From Devosia riboflavina (GTDB lineage Bacteria > Pseudomonadota > Alphaproteobacteria > Rhizobiales > Devosiaceae): DNA of 64,000 nucleotides. The stretch lies in the NCBI RefSeq assembly GCF_000743575.1, contig NZ_JQGC01000019.1, forward strand, positions 1-64,000. The letters are read 5' to 3'. Below, in pieces: positions 18,235 through 26,821 of this stretch (positions within the stretch are counted from its first letter, which is position 1; every line of letters begins with the position of its first letter). A model generated the notes under the pieces. The model had not been told where the DNA came from. It searched no databases and was given only the letters and a program-made list of their open reading frames with translations. The position numbers were made by a program, and so were the translations under genes.

Positions 18235-19055
18235 TCAGCATCGACAATGTCACTGTCGGCTATGGCACTGCCGGCTTCATCACCGCAGTCGATGGCGTCA
18301 GTTTCACCATCGGCAGCAACGAAATCATCGGCATTGCCGGGGAATCCGGCTCGGGCAAATCGACGCTGATGCGAGCGCTCTATGGCGACTTCTCGACCGG
18401 CCTCCGTATCAAGTCCGGCACCGTAACCGGCCGCTTCACCGACGCTGCGACTGGCAAGGCGATCGAAAAGCCGTCGAGCCAGTTCCGCGATCTCTGGTGG
18501 GACCAGATCAGCTATATCCCGCAGGGCTCGATGAGCGTGCTCAACCCGCTGATGAAAATAGAGAAGCAGGTTGTCGACGGGCTGCCCAAGCGCGAACGGG
18601 GCGGCAGCCGCAGGGAATTGCGGGCCCGTATCGCAAAATTCCTGGCCGGTTTCGGGCTCGAGGAAAATGTGCTCGACGCCTATCCGCACCAGCTTTCGGG
18701 CGGCATGCGGCAGCGTGTGCTGGTGGCCATCGCCGCCTTCGTCAATCCACGCCTCATCCTCGCCGACGAGCCGACAACGGCGCTCGACGTGGTGGTGCAG
18801 AAAAAGATCCTGCTCATGATGGTCGAAATCCAGCGACGGCTGCAGAACACGCTTGTGCTGGTCAGCCACGATCTCGGCGTCCACTACCAGATCACCGACC
18901 GGCTGGTGATCATGTACAAGGGTCGGATCGTCGAGGCCGGCCGTACCGCCGAAATCTTTGCCAATCCGCGACACGACTATACCCGCAATCTCATCGCCTC
19001 GCTGCCGCGCCTCCACGGCCAGCGGGCGGTGGATCGGGTGGGAGCGGGCGCATGA
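18231..19055 (+). CDS. ABC transporter ATP-binding protein, DppD type
   Basis: 274 residues. Walker A is [11 protein letters not shown], the signature is LSGGMRQRV, Walker B is [12 protein letters not shown], and the switch His lies in LVSHDLGV. It energises import together with the next gene. The C-terminus stops soon after the nucleotide domain (LHGQRAVDRVGAGA) and lacks the cysteine-containing extension (CRFHPRC type) of many oligopeptide ATPases, which fits a non-peptide cargo. It overlaps both neighbours by four bases. Confidence 0.9.
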   Translation: MISIDNVTVGYGTAGFITAVDGVSFTIGSNEIIGIAGESGSGKSTLMRALYGDFSTGLRIKSGTVTGRFTDAATGKAIEKPSSQFRDLWWDQISYIPQGSMSVLNPLMKIEKQVVDGLPKRERGGSRRELRARIAKFLAGFGLEENVLDAYPHQLSGGMRQRVLVAIAAFVNPRLILADEPTTALDVVVQKKILLMMVEIQRRLQNTLVLVSHDLGVHYQITDRLVIMYKGRIVEAGRTAEIFANPRHDYTRNLIASLPRLHGQRAVDRVGAGA

Positions 19056-19942
19056 GCGACGCTCCCATTCTCGAAGTCCGCAATGTCAGCCGCTCTTATC
19101 GCAAGGGCGGCTTCTTCGGCGGCACCCATTTCAAGGCGGTCGACAACGTCTCCTTCACCCTGCCGGCCAAGCCGCAGGTCTTCTCGATCGTCGGCGAATC
19201 CGGTTCGGGCAAGACCACGCTGGCGCGCATGGTCCTTCGCCTCGTCGAGCCGAGCGAAGGCGATATTCGTCTTCTCGGCCGCCCGCTTACAGGCAAGGAG
19301 GGGCGGATCGACAATCTCGAATTCCGCCGGCTGGTGCAGCCGATCTTCCAGAACCCGTTTGAGGCCTTCAGCGCCTATCTGCCGATCGAGGATTATCTCA
19401 GGCGCACCGCGCTCAACCTGAAGGTCGCGAGGTCGGTCGAGGAAGCCGATCGCTTGGCCGACCGGGCCTTGCGCTCCGTCAATCTCAGCCTCGAGCGCAT
19501 CCGCGGCAAATATATCCGCCAGTTCTCGGGCGGTGAGTTGCAACGCATCAGTGTCGCGCGGGCGCTTATCCCGCAGCCCAAGCTGATCGTCGCCGACGAG
19601 CCGGTTTCCATGGTCGATGCCAGCCTGCGCATGTCCATCGTCAATCTCTTCCGCACCATCGTGGAAGAGCAGGGCGTGTCCTTCATCTACATCACCCACG
19701 ACCTTTCCACCGCCTATTACCTCTCGGATCAGGTGGCGATCATGAACCACGGCCGCGTGGTCGAGAGCGGCGTGCCCACCGACATCCTCGACAATCCGAG
19801 CGAGGCCTATACGCGCGAACTGATGGCGGCGATCCCCACGGTTGGGGAACGCTGGAGCGAGCTCGACGCCATCGACAGCACCTATCCCACCCATTCATCC
19901 CGGCAAAAGACTGGCTTGAACCAGCCGCCGGCCAACGCCTGA
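19052..19942 (+). CDS. ABC transporter ATP-binding protein, DppF type
   Basis: 296 residues from ATG 19052, overlapping the previous stop by four bases; the frame is open far upstream but inside the other ATPase gene. Walker A is [11 protein letters not shown], the signature is FSGGELQRI, Walker B is LIVADEPVSMVD (a variant of SALD also seen in sugar-linked family-5 ATPases), and the switch is ITHDLSTAYYL. It pairs with the DppD-type subunit as a heterodimer. Like that subunit, it lacks the Cys-rich C-terminal extension. Confidence 0.9.
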   Translation: MSDAPILEVRNVSRSYRKGGFFGGTHFKAVDNVSFTLPAKPQVFSIVGESGSGKTTLARMVLRLVEPSEGDIRLLGRPLTGKEGRIDNLEFRRLVQPIFQNPFEAFSAYLPIEDYLRRTALNLKVARSVEEADRLADRALRSVNLSLERIRGKYIRQFSGGELQRISVARALIPQPKLIVADEPVSMVDASLRMSIVNLFRTIVEEQGVSFIYITHDLSTAYYLSDQVAIMNHGRVVESGVPTDILDNPSEAYTRELMAAIPTVGERWSELDAIDSTYPTHSSRQKTGLNQPPANA

Positions 19943-19961
19943 AACAAACGGAGGAGAAATT

Positions 19962-21884
19962 ATGTCGCCAATTCAAGTTCACCGCCCGCAAAGAGCCCTC
20001 ATGGCTCTCGGGCTCGCCGTCCTCATGGGCGGCACCATGCTGTCCGGCGCCGCGGCGCCGGCATGGGCCCAGGAAATGACCGATGTGGGCACGCCCCGCG
20101 CCGAGACATTGATCGTGGACATGCTCAACGCCCGCGTCGGCAATCCGACCAATATGAACATGTATCAGCAGGGCGTGACCACCAATCACGGCTATCACCA
20201 GATGGCCGGCGCGCTGCTCTATGACATCGACACGGCCAAGGGCTCGCAGATCCCCGATCTTGCCGCTGAAATGCCTATCGCCAACGAGGACTTTACTGTT
20301 TTCACGGTGCCGCTGCGCCAGGGCCTGACCTGGAGCGATGGCGAAGCCTTCACCGCCGACGACGTGATCTTCACCGACCAGATGCTGCGCAACACGCCGG
20401 CCCTCGGCTACAGCGCCGCCTATACCGCCCAGATCGCCTCGATGACCAAGGTGGATGACCACACGGTCGAGATCACCACCACCAAGCCGACGCCGCGCCT
20501 CTCCATCGTCCTGGGCTCGGTTATCTACGGCAATCCCTTCCATGTCGTGCCCCAGCACGTCTGGGAAGGACAGGACCCGGCAACTTTCCCCAACTTCCCG
20601 CCCGTGAGCATCAGCGCGTACAAGTACAAAGACCACGATCCCAACGGCACTTGGTTCCTCTGGGAGAAGCGCGAAGACTGGCAGAATTCCGACGTCGGGC
20701 AGATCGTGGGCGAGCCTAAGCCGCAATATGTGCTGTTCCGCAGCTATGGCACCGAGGAGCGCCGCGTCCTCGCCATGGCTTCCAACGAGATCGACATTCT
20801 GACCGACATCTCGCCCGAAAGCCTCGATATCCTGCGCAACCAGAACGACAAGGTGCGCGGCTGGTTCACCGACTTCCCCTATGCCAATCTCGATGACCCC
20901 TGCGAGCGCGGCATGCATTTCAACACGTCCAAGGCGCCTTATGACGACGCAAGGACACGCTGGGCGCTGGCCCTTGCCATCAACGCCGAACAGGCCAGCA
21001 TCGCCACCTTCTCGGGCATGATGCGCGCCTCGCCCCTCGCCATGCCGCCGACCACCGTGCTGATGGATACCTATCACCAGCCCATGGCCCAGTGGCTCAG
21101 CGAATTCGCTCTCGAGGACGGCTACAAGCCCTTTGATCCCGACTATGCCGTGCGCCTCGGCGAACGGCTGCGCTCGGAAGGGGTCGAAAATATCCCCGAA
21201 GATCCCGAAGCCCTGCGCGAACTGCTCGGCGTCGGCTGGTGGAAGCACGATCCGGAACAGGCGACCAAACTCCTGCTCGATGTCGGCTTCACCAATGATG
21301 GCGGGGTCTGGAAAAAGCCCGACGGCACGCCCTTCACCATCAACATCCTGGCCCCGGCCGATTTCGAGGTGCAGTCGCAGCGTCTCGCCTTTGCCGTCGC
21401 CAATGAATGGACGCAGTTCGGCATTCCCGCCCAGGTCCAGCAGATGCAGGCCGGCGCCTTCTTCACCGCCGAAAATACCGGCGACTATGAAGTCGGCTCC
21501 TATTGGGGCATGTCCTGCGGCATCGTGCCCGACCCCTTCGTGCGCATGGAAGGCTGGCACAAGGACTATGTGCGCGAGAATGGCACGCCCGCCTCGTCCA
21601 ATCAGGGTCGCTATGTCGACGATGAGCTTAGCGCCCTGATCGACACGCTGCGCACCATCCCGGCCGACGACCCGCAGATCGTCCCGCTCGGCACCGATAT
21701 CCTCAAGGAACTCGTCGAAGGCCTGCCGGCCATCGAAATGTTCGGCACCTCGAAATTCGTGCCAGTGAACGAGACCTATTGGACCAACTATCCATCGGCC
21801 GACAATTACTACGAAGGCCCATGGTGGTGGTGGAGCAATTTCAAGTTCATCGCCGCCAAGCTTGAGCCCGTCGCCGCTCAATAA
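19962..21884 (+). CDS. ABC transporter substrate-binding protein, family 5
   Basis: 640 residues, long for the family (usually 500-600). ATG 19962 follows GGAGGA. The signal peptide ends APAWAQ near residue 38. The core has family-5 blocks such as the segment LRQGLTWSDGEAFTADDVIF, in which bound ligand is enclosed by two lobes. It is periplasmic and delivers the substrate to the two permeases. The C-terminal part is unusually Trp-rich (GPWWWWSNF), which could stack against sugar rings. It is the last gene of the operon and is followed by a perfect hairpin terminator. Confidence 0.92.
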   Translation: MSPIQVHRPQRALMALGLAVLMGGTMLSGAAAPAWAQEMTDVGTPRAETLIVDMLNARVGNPTNMNMYQQGVTTNHGYHQMAGALLYDIDTAKGSQIPDLAAEMPIANEDFTVFTVPLRQGLTWSDGEAFTADDVIFTDQMLRNTPALGYSAAYTAQIASMTKVDDHTVEITTTKPTPRLSIVLGSVIYGNPFHVVPQHVWEGQDPATFPNFPPVSISAYKYKDHDPNGTWFLWEKREDWQNSDVGQIVGEPKPQYVLFRSYGTEERRVLAMASNEIDILTDISPESLDILRNQNDKVRGWFTDFPYANLDDPCERGMHFNTSKAPYDDARTRWALALAINAEQASIATFSGMMRASPLAMPPTTVLMDTYHQPMAQWLSEFALEDGYKPFDPDYAVRLGERLRSEGVENIPEDPEALRELLGVGWWKHDPEQATKLLLDVGFTNDGGVWKKPDGTPFTINILAPADFEVQSQRLAFAVANEWTQFGIPAQVQQMQAGAFFTAENTGDYEVGSYWGMSCGIVPDPFVRMEGWHKDYVRENGTPASSNQGRYVDDELSALIDTLRTIPADDPQIVPLGTDILKELVEGLPAIEMFGTSKFVPVNETYWTNYPSADNYYEGPWWWWSNFKFIAAKLEPVAAQ

Positions 21885-21894
21885 GGACAAGAAA

Positions 21895-21925
21895 GGAGCG
21901 GTCGGGTTCCGACCGCTCCGAACCG
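21895..21925. terminator. Hairpin terminator between converging genes
   Basis: A perfect 11-bp stem GGAGCGGTCGG/CCGACCGCTCC with loop GTT lies between the ABC operon and the converging Lrp gene. The T tract is weak (ATATTGTTCTT further on). It may serve both directions. Confidence 0.7.
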
Positions 21926-21967
21926 ATATTGTTCTTCGAAAAACCAGTGCCCGCGTTGCAGCAAAGT

Positions 21968-22444
21968 CTAGAGCGGTAGCGCCCGCCCCACCTTTACAGT
22001 GCCCAGCGAAAAGCTTGATTCGATCGACGCGACGCCCTCCACCTGGGTCAGTTTCTCGCGCAAAAAATGTTCATAGGTTTCGAGGTCGGCGCAGACGACG
22101 CGGAGAAGGAAATCGAATTGGCCGGTCATGAGATAGGCGTCCATGACTTCGGGCCATCGGCTTATGGCCGCGGCAAAGGCGTCCAGTTCGCGCGCCCGCT
22201 GGCGCTCCAGCTTTATGGAAATGAACACCGAGACCGGCAGGCCTGCCGCTTTCTGATCCACCATTGCGCTATAGCCGGTGATGATCTCGGCGCGCTCCAT
22301 CTGGCGGATGCGACGCAGGCAGGGTGATGGTGAGAGCCCCACCCGGTCGGCGATCGCCTGGATGGTCATGCGCCCGTCCTCCTGCAGCGCCCGCAGGATT
22401 TTGCGGTCTATCGCAGTCAGCTCGATCTTGGCGGATTCTGCCAA
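21968..22444 (-). CDS. Lrp/AsnC-family transcriptional regulator
   Basis: 158 residues, the usual length. The N-terminal helix-turn-helix (LTAIDRKILRALQEDGRMTI, then IADRVGLSPSPCLRRI) is followed by the RAM ligand-binding domain (AYLMTGQFDFLLRVVCADLETYE). It is transcribed away from the E1-type gene at 22560, with 115 bases between the starts. This is the standard layout for a local Lrp activator sensing an amino acid or its keto acid. The layout resembles mdeR-mdeB of methionine catabolism, though the true effector is unknown. Confidence 0.92.
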   Translation of the reverse strand: MAESAKIELTAIDRKILRALQEDGRMTIQAIADRVGLSPSPCLRRIRQMERAEIITGYSAMVDQKAAGLPVSVFISIKLERQRARELDAFAAAISRWPEVMDAYLMTGQFDFLLRVVCADLETYEHFLREKLTQVEGVASIESSFSLGTVKVGRALPL

Positions 22445-22559
22445 TTATCCTCTCCAAACAAGAGAAATCCTGCGTAGCCAGGCGTTCCATTGGCTAAATT
22501 AGACGAAATCTGCCTGACAGCAAGGTGCAGGCTGGAAGGGAGGAAGAGGAGGTTTCGTC

Positions 22560-24941
22560 GTGAAGGATAGTGACCGGCGCATCTGGTATATCGAGGCGTT
22601 GACGAAGAAGGCCCTATGGCTTTCGAACTGGATGATCCACCACGCCAATCATATCCGTCCCAATGTCGATGGCGTGAAAGTGGGCGGACACCAGGCCAGT
22701 TCCGCTTCCATGGCGGCGATCATGAGCGCGCTCTATTTTGGCGTGTTGCGGCCCGAGGATCGCGTTGCCGTCAAGCCGCATGCGGCGCCGGTGTTCCATG
22801 CCATCCAGTATCTTCTGGGCAAGCAGACCTTGGAGAAACTCATCAACTTCCGCGCCTTTGGCGGGGCGCAGTCCTATCCCAGTCGCACCAAGGATACGGA
22901 CGATGTCGATATTTCCACCGGCTCGGTGGGGCTCGGCGTCGCCTTCACCGCCTTTGCCTCGCTGATCCAGGACTATGTTCGCGCCAAGAGCTGGGCGGAC
23001 ACGAGCCGACCGGAAGGCCGCATGGTGGCGCTGGTGGGCGATGCGGAACTCGACGAGGGCAATGTCTATGAATGCCTGCTCGAAGGCTGGAAGCACGGGC
23101 TGCGCAATACGTGGTGGGTCATCGACTACAATCGCCAGAGTCTAGATGGCGTCGTGCGCGAAGGGCTTTACGACAGGATCGAAGCCATTTTTCGCGCCTT
23201 CGACTGGAACGTCGTCACGCTCAAGTACGGTGCATTGCAACAGGAAGCCTTTGCCGAGCCCGGCGGGGAGAGGCTGAAAGCCTGGATTGATGCTGCTCCC
23301 AATGCGCTTTACTCCGCCCTGATGTTCCGTGGCGGCGCGGCCTGGCGCGAGCGGCTGTCCGACGAGATCGGCGATCAGGGTCCGGTCGGTGCCCTGCTGG
23401 CGCGGCGCAGCGATGCAGAACTGGCGGAGCTGATGGCCAATCTCGGCGGTCACTGCGTACCGAGCCTCCTCGAACAATTCGAGGCGGCACAGGGCGACAA
23501 GCCGACCGTGTTCATTGCCTACACGGTGAAGGGTTGGGCGACGCCGCTCGCTGGTCACAAGGACAACCATGCCGGCCAGATGACATCAGCGCAGATCGAG
23601 CAATTGCGCCAATCGATGAATGTCCGGGAGGGCCACGAATGGGAGCCGCTCGAGGGAATGACAGACCCTCGTGGCATAAACGACTTTCTCGGCGAAGTGC
23701 CGTTCAACGCTGCCGGTTCCCGCCGGCTGACCTCGCCGCAGGTCGCAACCATTGGCCCGCAATTTTTCGGCTCGGGGCCGACCTCAACCCAAGCCGCCTT
23801 CGGCCGCATCCTCGATGCCATTGCCAAGACCGACAGCGATCTGGCGCGGCGGATCGTCACCACGTCGCCCGACGTGACCGTTTCGACCAATCTCGGGCCG
23901 TGGGTAAACCGGCGCAACCTCTTCGCCCGCAGCGAAGTCGCCGACGTCTTCCAGCGCGAAGCCATTCCCTCGACCCAGAAGTGGCGCTTCGCCCCCGATG
24001 GGCAGCATATGGAACTGGGCATTGCGGAGATGAACCTGTTCCTGATGCTCGGTGCGGCGGGGCTCAGCCATTCGCTCTTCGGCGAACGCCTGCTGCCCAT
24101 CGGCACGCTCTACGACCCCTTCATCTCCCGCGGCCTCGATGCCCTCAACTATGCCTGTTATCAGGATGCGCGCTTCCTTTTGGTCGCAACGCCGTCGGGC
24201 GTTTCCCTTGCCGGGGAGGGCGGGGCGCATCAGTCGATAGCTTCGCCGCTGATCGGCATGGCCCAGGATGGTCTTGCCAGTTTCGAGCCGGCCTTTGCCG
24301 ACGAACTCTCGGTCATCATGGACTGGGCTTTCGACTACATGCAGCGCCAGGGCGATGCCCGGCCCGACCTTGCCGATTGGCCGCGCGACGTTACCGGCGG
24401 CTCCGTCTATCTGCGCCTCTCCACCCGCACCATCGAACAACCCACGCGAACCATGGACAAAGCCTTGTTCGACGGCATCATTCGCGGCGCCTATTGGTTG
24501 AAACCACCAACGCCGCAATGCGAGGTGGTCATCGCCTATCAGGGCGTGCTGGCCAATGAAGCCATCGAGGCGGCAGCACGGATTGGCGGCGACCGGCGCA
24601 ATGTTGCCGTGCTCGCCGTCACCTCGGCCGATCGCCTCAATGCCGGCTGGCACGGCGCCCAAAGGGCGCGGCTTCATGGCGACAGCGAAGCCCGAAGCCA
24701 CATTGAAACCTTGCTCGCCGACGTGCCCAACCGGGCGGGCCTGATCACCGCCATCGACGGGCATCCCGCCACACTCGGCTGGCTCGGCAGTGTCCTCGGC
24801 CACCGCACCGTCACGCTCGGCGTCGAGCACTTTGGCCAGACCGGCACGGTCAACGACCTCTACGCCCATTTCGGCATCGACGCCGCCGCGATGACCGCTG
24901 CAGCGCGCAGTTTCATGCCGGGGCGGACGGCAAATGCATGA
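22560..24941 (+). CDS. 2-oxoacid dehydrogenase E1 (AceE/MdeB-like, thiamine diphosphate)
   Basis: 793 residues from GTG 22560, with a strong AGGAGG about eight bases upstream. It belongs to the homodimeric E1 family of the transketolase superfamily. The thiamine diphosphate motif begins GDAELDEGN at residue 160 and ends DYNRQSLDG, against GDG...N.Q.LDG in AceE. The conserved HxN-type segment is LAGHKDNHAGQM, and the central domain carries HMELGIAEMNLF. It is shorter than AceE (about 890). MdeB, which decarboxylates 2-oxobutyrate after methionine gamma-lyase, has the same family, size class and divergent Lrp neighbour. No gamma-lyase, E2 or E3 gene is adjacent, so the substrate stays open. Confidence 0.82.
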   Translation: MKDSDRRIWYIEALTKKALWLSNWMIHHANHIRPNVDGVKVGGHQASSASMAAIMSALYFGVLRPEDRVAVKPHAAPVFHAIQYLLGKQTLEKLINFRAFGGAQSYPSRTKDTDDVDISTGSVGLGVAFTAFASLIQDYVRAKSWADTSRPEGRMVALVGDAELDEGNVYECLLEGWKHGLRNTWWVIDYNRQSLDGVVREGLYDRIEAIFRAFDWNVVTLKYGALQQEAFAEPGGERLKAWIDAAPNALYSALMFRGGAAWRERLSDEIGDQGPVGALLARRSDAELAELMANLGGHCVPSLLEQFEAAQGDKPTVFIAYTVKGWATPLAGHKDNHAGQMTSAQIEQLRQSMNVREGHEWEPLEGMTDPRGINDFLGEVPFNAAGSRRLTSPQVATIGPQFFGSGPTSTQAAFGRILDAIAKTDSDLARRIVTTSPDVTVSTNLGPWVNRRNLFARSEVADVFQREAIPSTQKWRFAPDGQHMELGIAEMNLFLMLGAAGLSHSLFGERLLPIGTLYDPFISRGLDALNYACYQDARFLLVATPSGVSLAGEGGAHQSIASPLIGMAQDGLASFEPAFADELSVIMDWAFDYMQRQGDARPDLADWPRDVTGGSVYLRLSTRTIEQPTRTMDKALFDGIIRGAYWLKPPTPQCEVVIAYQGVLANEAIEAAARIGGDRRNVAVLAVTSADRLNAGWHGAQRARLHGDSEARSHIETLLADVPNRAGLITAIDGHPATLGWLGSVLGHRTVTLGVEHFGQTGTVNDLYAHFGIDAAAMTAAARSFMPGRTANA

Positions 24942-24991
24942 TCCCCACTTCTCCGGCGATCACGCCTTGCCAAGCTTGTTCGTATTTGTCA

Positions 24992-25001
24992 GACATATGT
25001 C
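24992..25001. promoter_or_regulatory. Palindrome upstream of the second peptide-type ABC operon
   Basis: GACATATGTC is a perfect 10-bp palindrome within TTGTCAGACATATGTCATTAGAC, about 150 bases before the substrate-binding-protein gene. It could be an operator for the GntR/FCD regulator at the operon end; this is inference from position only. Confidence 0.35.
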
Positions 25002-25153
25002 ATTAGACGGATTTGAGGGGAAATCGAACCGTCTCATCGCCGGGCCTGAGGGGGCCCTGCGTCAAAGAGAGTGACCGTTCCGGCGGGCCAGAACCCGCAC
25101 GTAACGGCGCATGAGGGAACGTCCATCTGGCTCTTTATCAAGGAGGGAGCTCT

Positions 25154-26758
25154 ATGAATGCACTTGTGAGACTGGCAGGCATCATGGTGGCTGCAACGGC
25201 GCTATCCGCGCCGGTGCTGGCACAAACCACCGTGGTGGCACCGAGCGGCAGCACCGCCGGCACCTACATGGACTACATGAAGACCGTCTACGATCGCGGC
25301 ACCGGCTCCGAGCTGCTGCAGATCCCGATCGCGACCTTCGACAAGGAGTTCGAGCTGACGCCGATGGCGGCCGAAAGCTGGACCCAGTCCGAGGATGGTC
25401 TCACCTGGACCTTCAAGCTCCGTCCCGGCCTCGTCTGGTCCGATGGCGAGCCGCTTACTGCGGAAGACTTCGTCTTCGCCCTGCAGCGCGCAGCGACCTC
25501 TGGCTATGACTTTGCCTGGTACTGGGACTTTGCCGGCGGCATCAGGGGCTGGAAGGAAGTCACCGAAGGCACGGCCGACGTTTCGACCCTTGGCCTCAAG
25601 GCCGTGGACGATGTCACTATCGAAGTGACGACTGTCGCGCCAAAGCCCTATCTGCCATCCGTTACCAGCCTCTGGTACCCGGTGCCAAAGCACAAGGTCG
25701 ACGAGCTGGGCGATGATTGGGCGCTCGACGTCGCCACCATCGTTTCGTCCGGTCCGTTCGAAATCGAGAGCTGGGAAAAGTCGAACAACTCGGTGGTCCT
25801 CACCAAGTCCGATACCTATACCGGCCCCTGGTCGCCGCTGATCGATCGCCTCGAACTCGATCCGACGCTCAATGCCCCCGAAGTCGGCCTGCCCGCCTTC
25901 CTCGCCGGCGATGCTGACTATTCCTTCCTCAACACCGGACAGGTGCCGGTCGCCACCGCGCGTTACCCGGATGGCATCCGCAAGAATGCCGTGTTTGCGA
26001 CCTCGTACATTTCCTACGATCTCGATGCCGCCCCGTTCAATGACGTCAACGTTCGCCGCGCCTTCTACTATGCCGTCGATCGCGCCGAGCTGACATCCAC
26101 CGTGCTCAAGGACATTGCCATCCCGGCCGGTTCGATCCTGCCGCCCGGCTATCCTGGCTACAACCCGGATATCGCTGCCGAAGCTGTATTTGACCCCGAA
26201 AGGGCCAAGCAGTTCCTGGCCGATGCAGGCTTCCCCAATGGCGAAGGCTTCCCTGAGGTGGAAATCTGGTATCGCGAAGAAGGCGGCTATAACGGTGCCA
26301 TCGTTCCGGCCATGGCGCAGTACCTGCAGGCCGAATTCAAGGAAGTGCTTGGTATTTCGCTCAACATCCGCGCCCTGCCCGGGCCGGAATGGATGGATGG
26401 CCTGCGCGGCAAGAAGAACAATATCTTCATCGCGCCCTATGAATACGATTATCTCGATCCGTCGAACTTCTACGGCATCTTCTACAATGGTGGCCGCCAC
26501 GGCTATTTCATTCCCGAATATGACGAGATCATCGCCAAGGCCGATAGCGAAAGCGATTGGGACACTCGCTACAAGCTCTATGCGGAAGCAGAGCAGTTGA
26601 TGATCGACCAGGGCCTCATCGTGCCGCTGGTGCATCCGGTGACCATCGCCGTGGTGTCAGACCAGTTGACCGGCGATGGCGTGGCGCCGAACTCGCTCGG
26701 GTTCACCCAGCTCGATCGCCTCGGCCACTACTTCTTCACGCACATCACCAAGCAGTAG
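25154..26758 (+). CDS. ABC transporter substrate-binding protein, family 5 (DppA-like)
   Basis: 534 residues. ATG 25154 has a GGAGGGAG upstream, and the signal peptide ends LSAPVLAQ near residue 24. The family-5 signatures TFKLRPGLVWSDGEPLTAED and the downstream FNDVNVRRAFYYAVDR are clear. It is the first gene of an operon with a fused ATPase, two permeases, an aminotransferase and a GntR regulator, pointing to an amino-acid-derived or peptide cargo. A strong hairpin lies between this gene and the ATPase gene, which would protect the abundant binding-protein message. Confidence 0.92.
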   Translation: MNALVRLAGIMVAATALSAPVLAQTTVVAPSGSTAGTYMDYMKTVYDRGTGSELLQIPIATFDKEFELTPMAAESWTQSEDGLTWTFKLRPGLVWSDGEPLTAEDFVFALQRAATSGYDFAWYWDFAGGIRGWKEVTEGTADVSTLGLKAVDDVTIEVTTVAPKPYLPSVTSLWYPVPKHKVDELGDDWALDVATIVSSGPFEIESWEKSNNSVVLTKSDTYTGPWSPLIDRLELDPTLNAPEVGLPAFLAGDADYSFLNTGQVPVATARYPDGIRKNAVFATSYISYDLDAAPFNDVNVRRAFYYAVDRAELTSTVLKDIAIPAGSILPPGYPGYNPDIAAEAVFDPERAKQFLADAGFPNGEGFPEVEIWYREEGGYNGAIVPAMAQYLQAEFKEVLGISLNIRALPGPEWMDGLRGKKNNIFIAPYEYDYLDPSNFYGIFYNGGRHGYFIPEYDEIIAKADSESDWDTRYKLYAEAEQLMIDQGLIVPLVHPVTIAVVSDQLTGDGVAPNSLGFTQLDRLGHYFFTHITKQ

Positions 26759-26775
26759 CCCCATTTCGACCCACG

Positions 26776-26800
26776 CGCTTCCCGGCTTTGCCGGGAAGCG
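26776..26800 (+). promoter_or_regulatory. Intercistronic stem-loop after the binding-protein gene
   Basis: A perfect 11-bp stem CGCTTCCCGGC/GCCGGGAAGCG with loop TTT and no T tract. It lies inside the operon, where such hairpins usually stabilise the upstream message or act as a partial terminator. Confidence 0.7.
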
Positions 26801-26821
26801 TCCTCTACCAAGGGCCAATTC

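Noticed and set aside
19740-21890. 716-residue minus-strand frame opposite the ABC binding-protein gene
   Set aside because: It is the antisense shadow of a well-supported family-5 binding protein with signal peptide and motifs.
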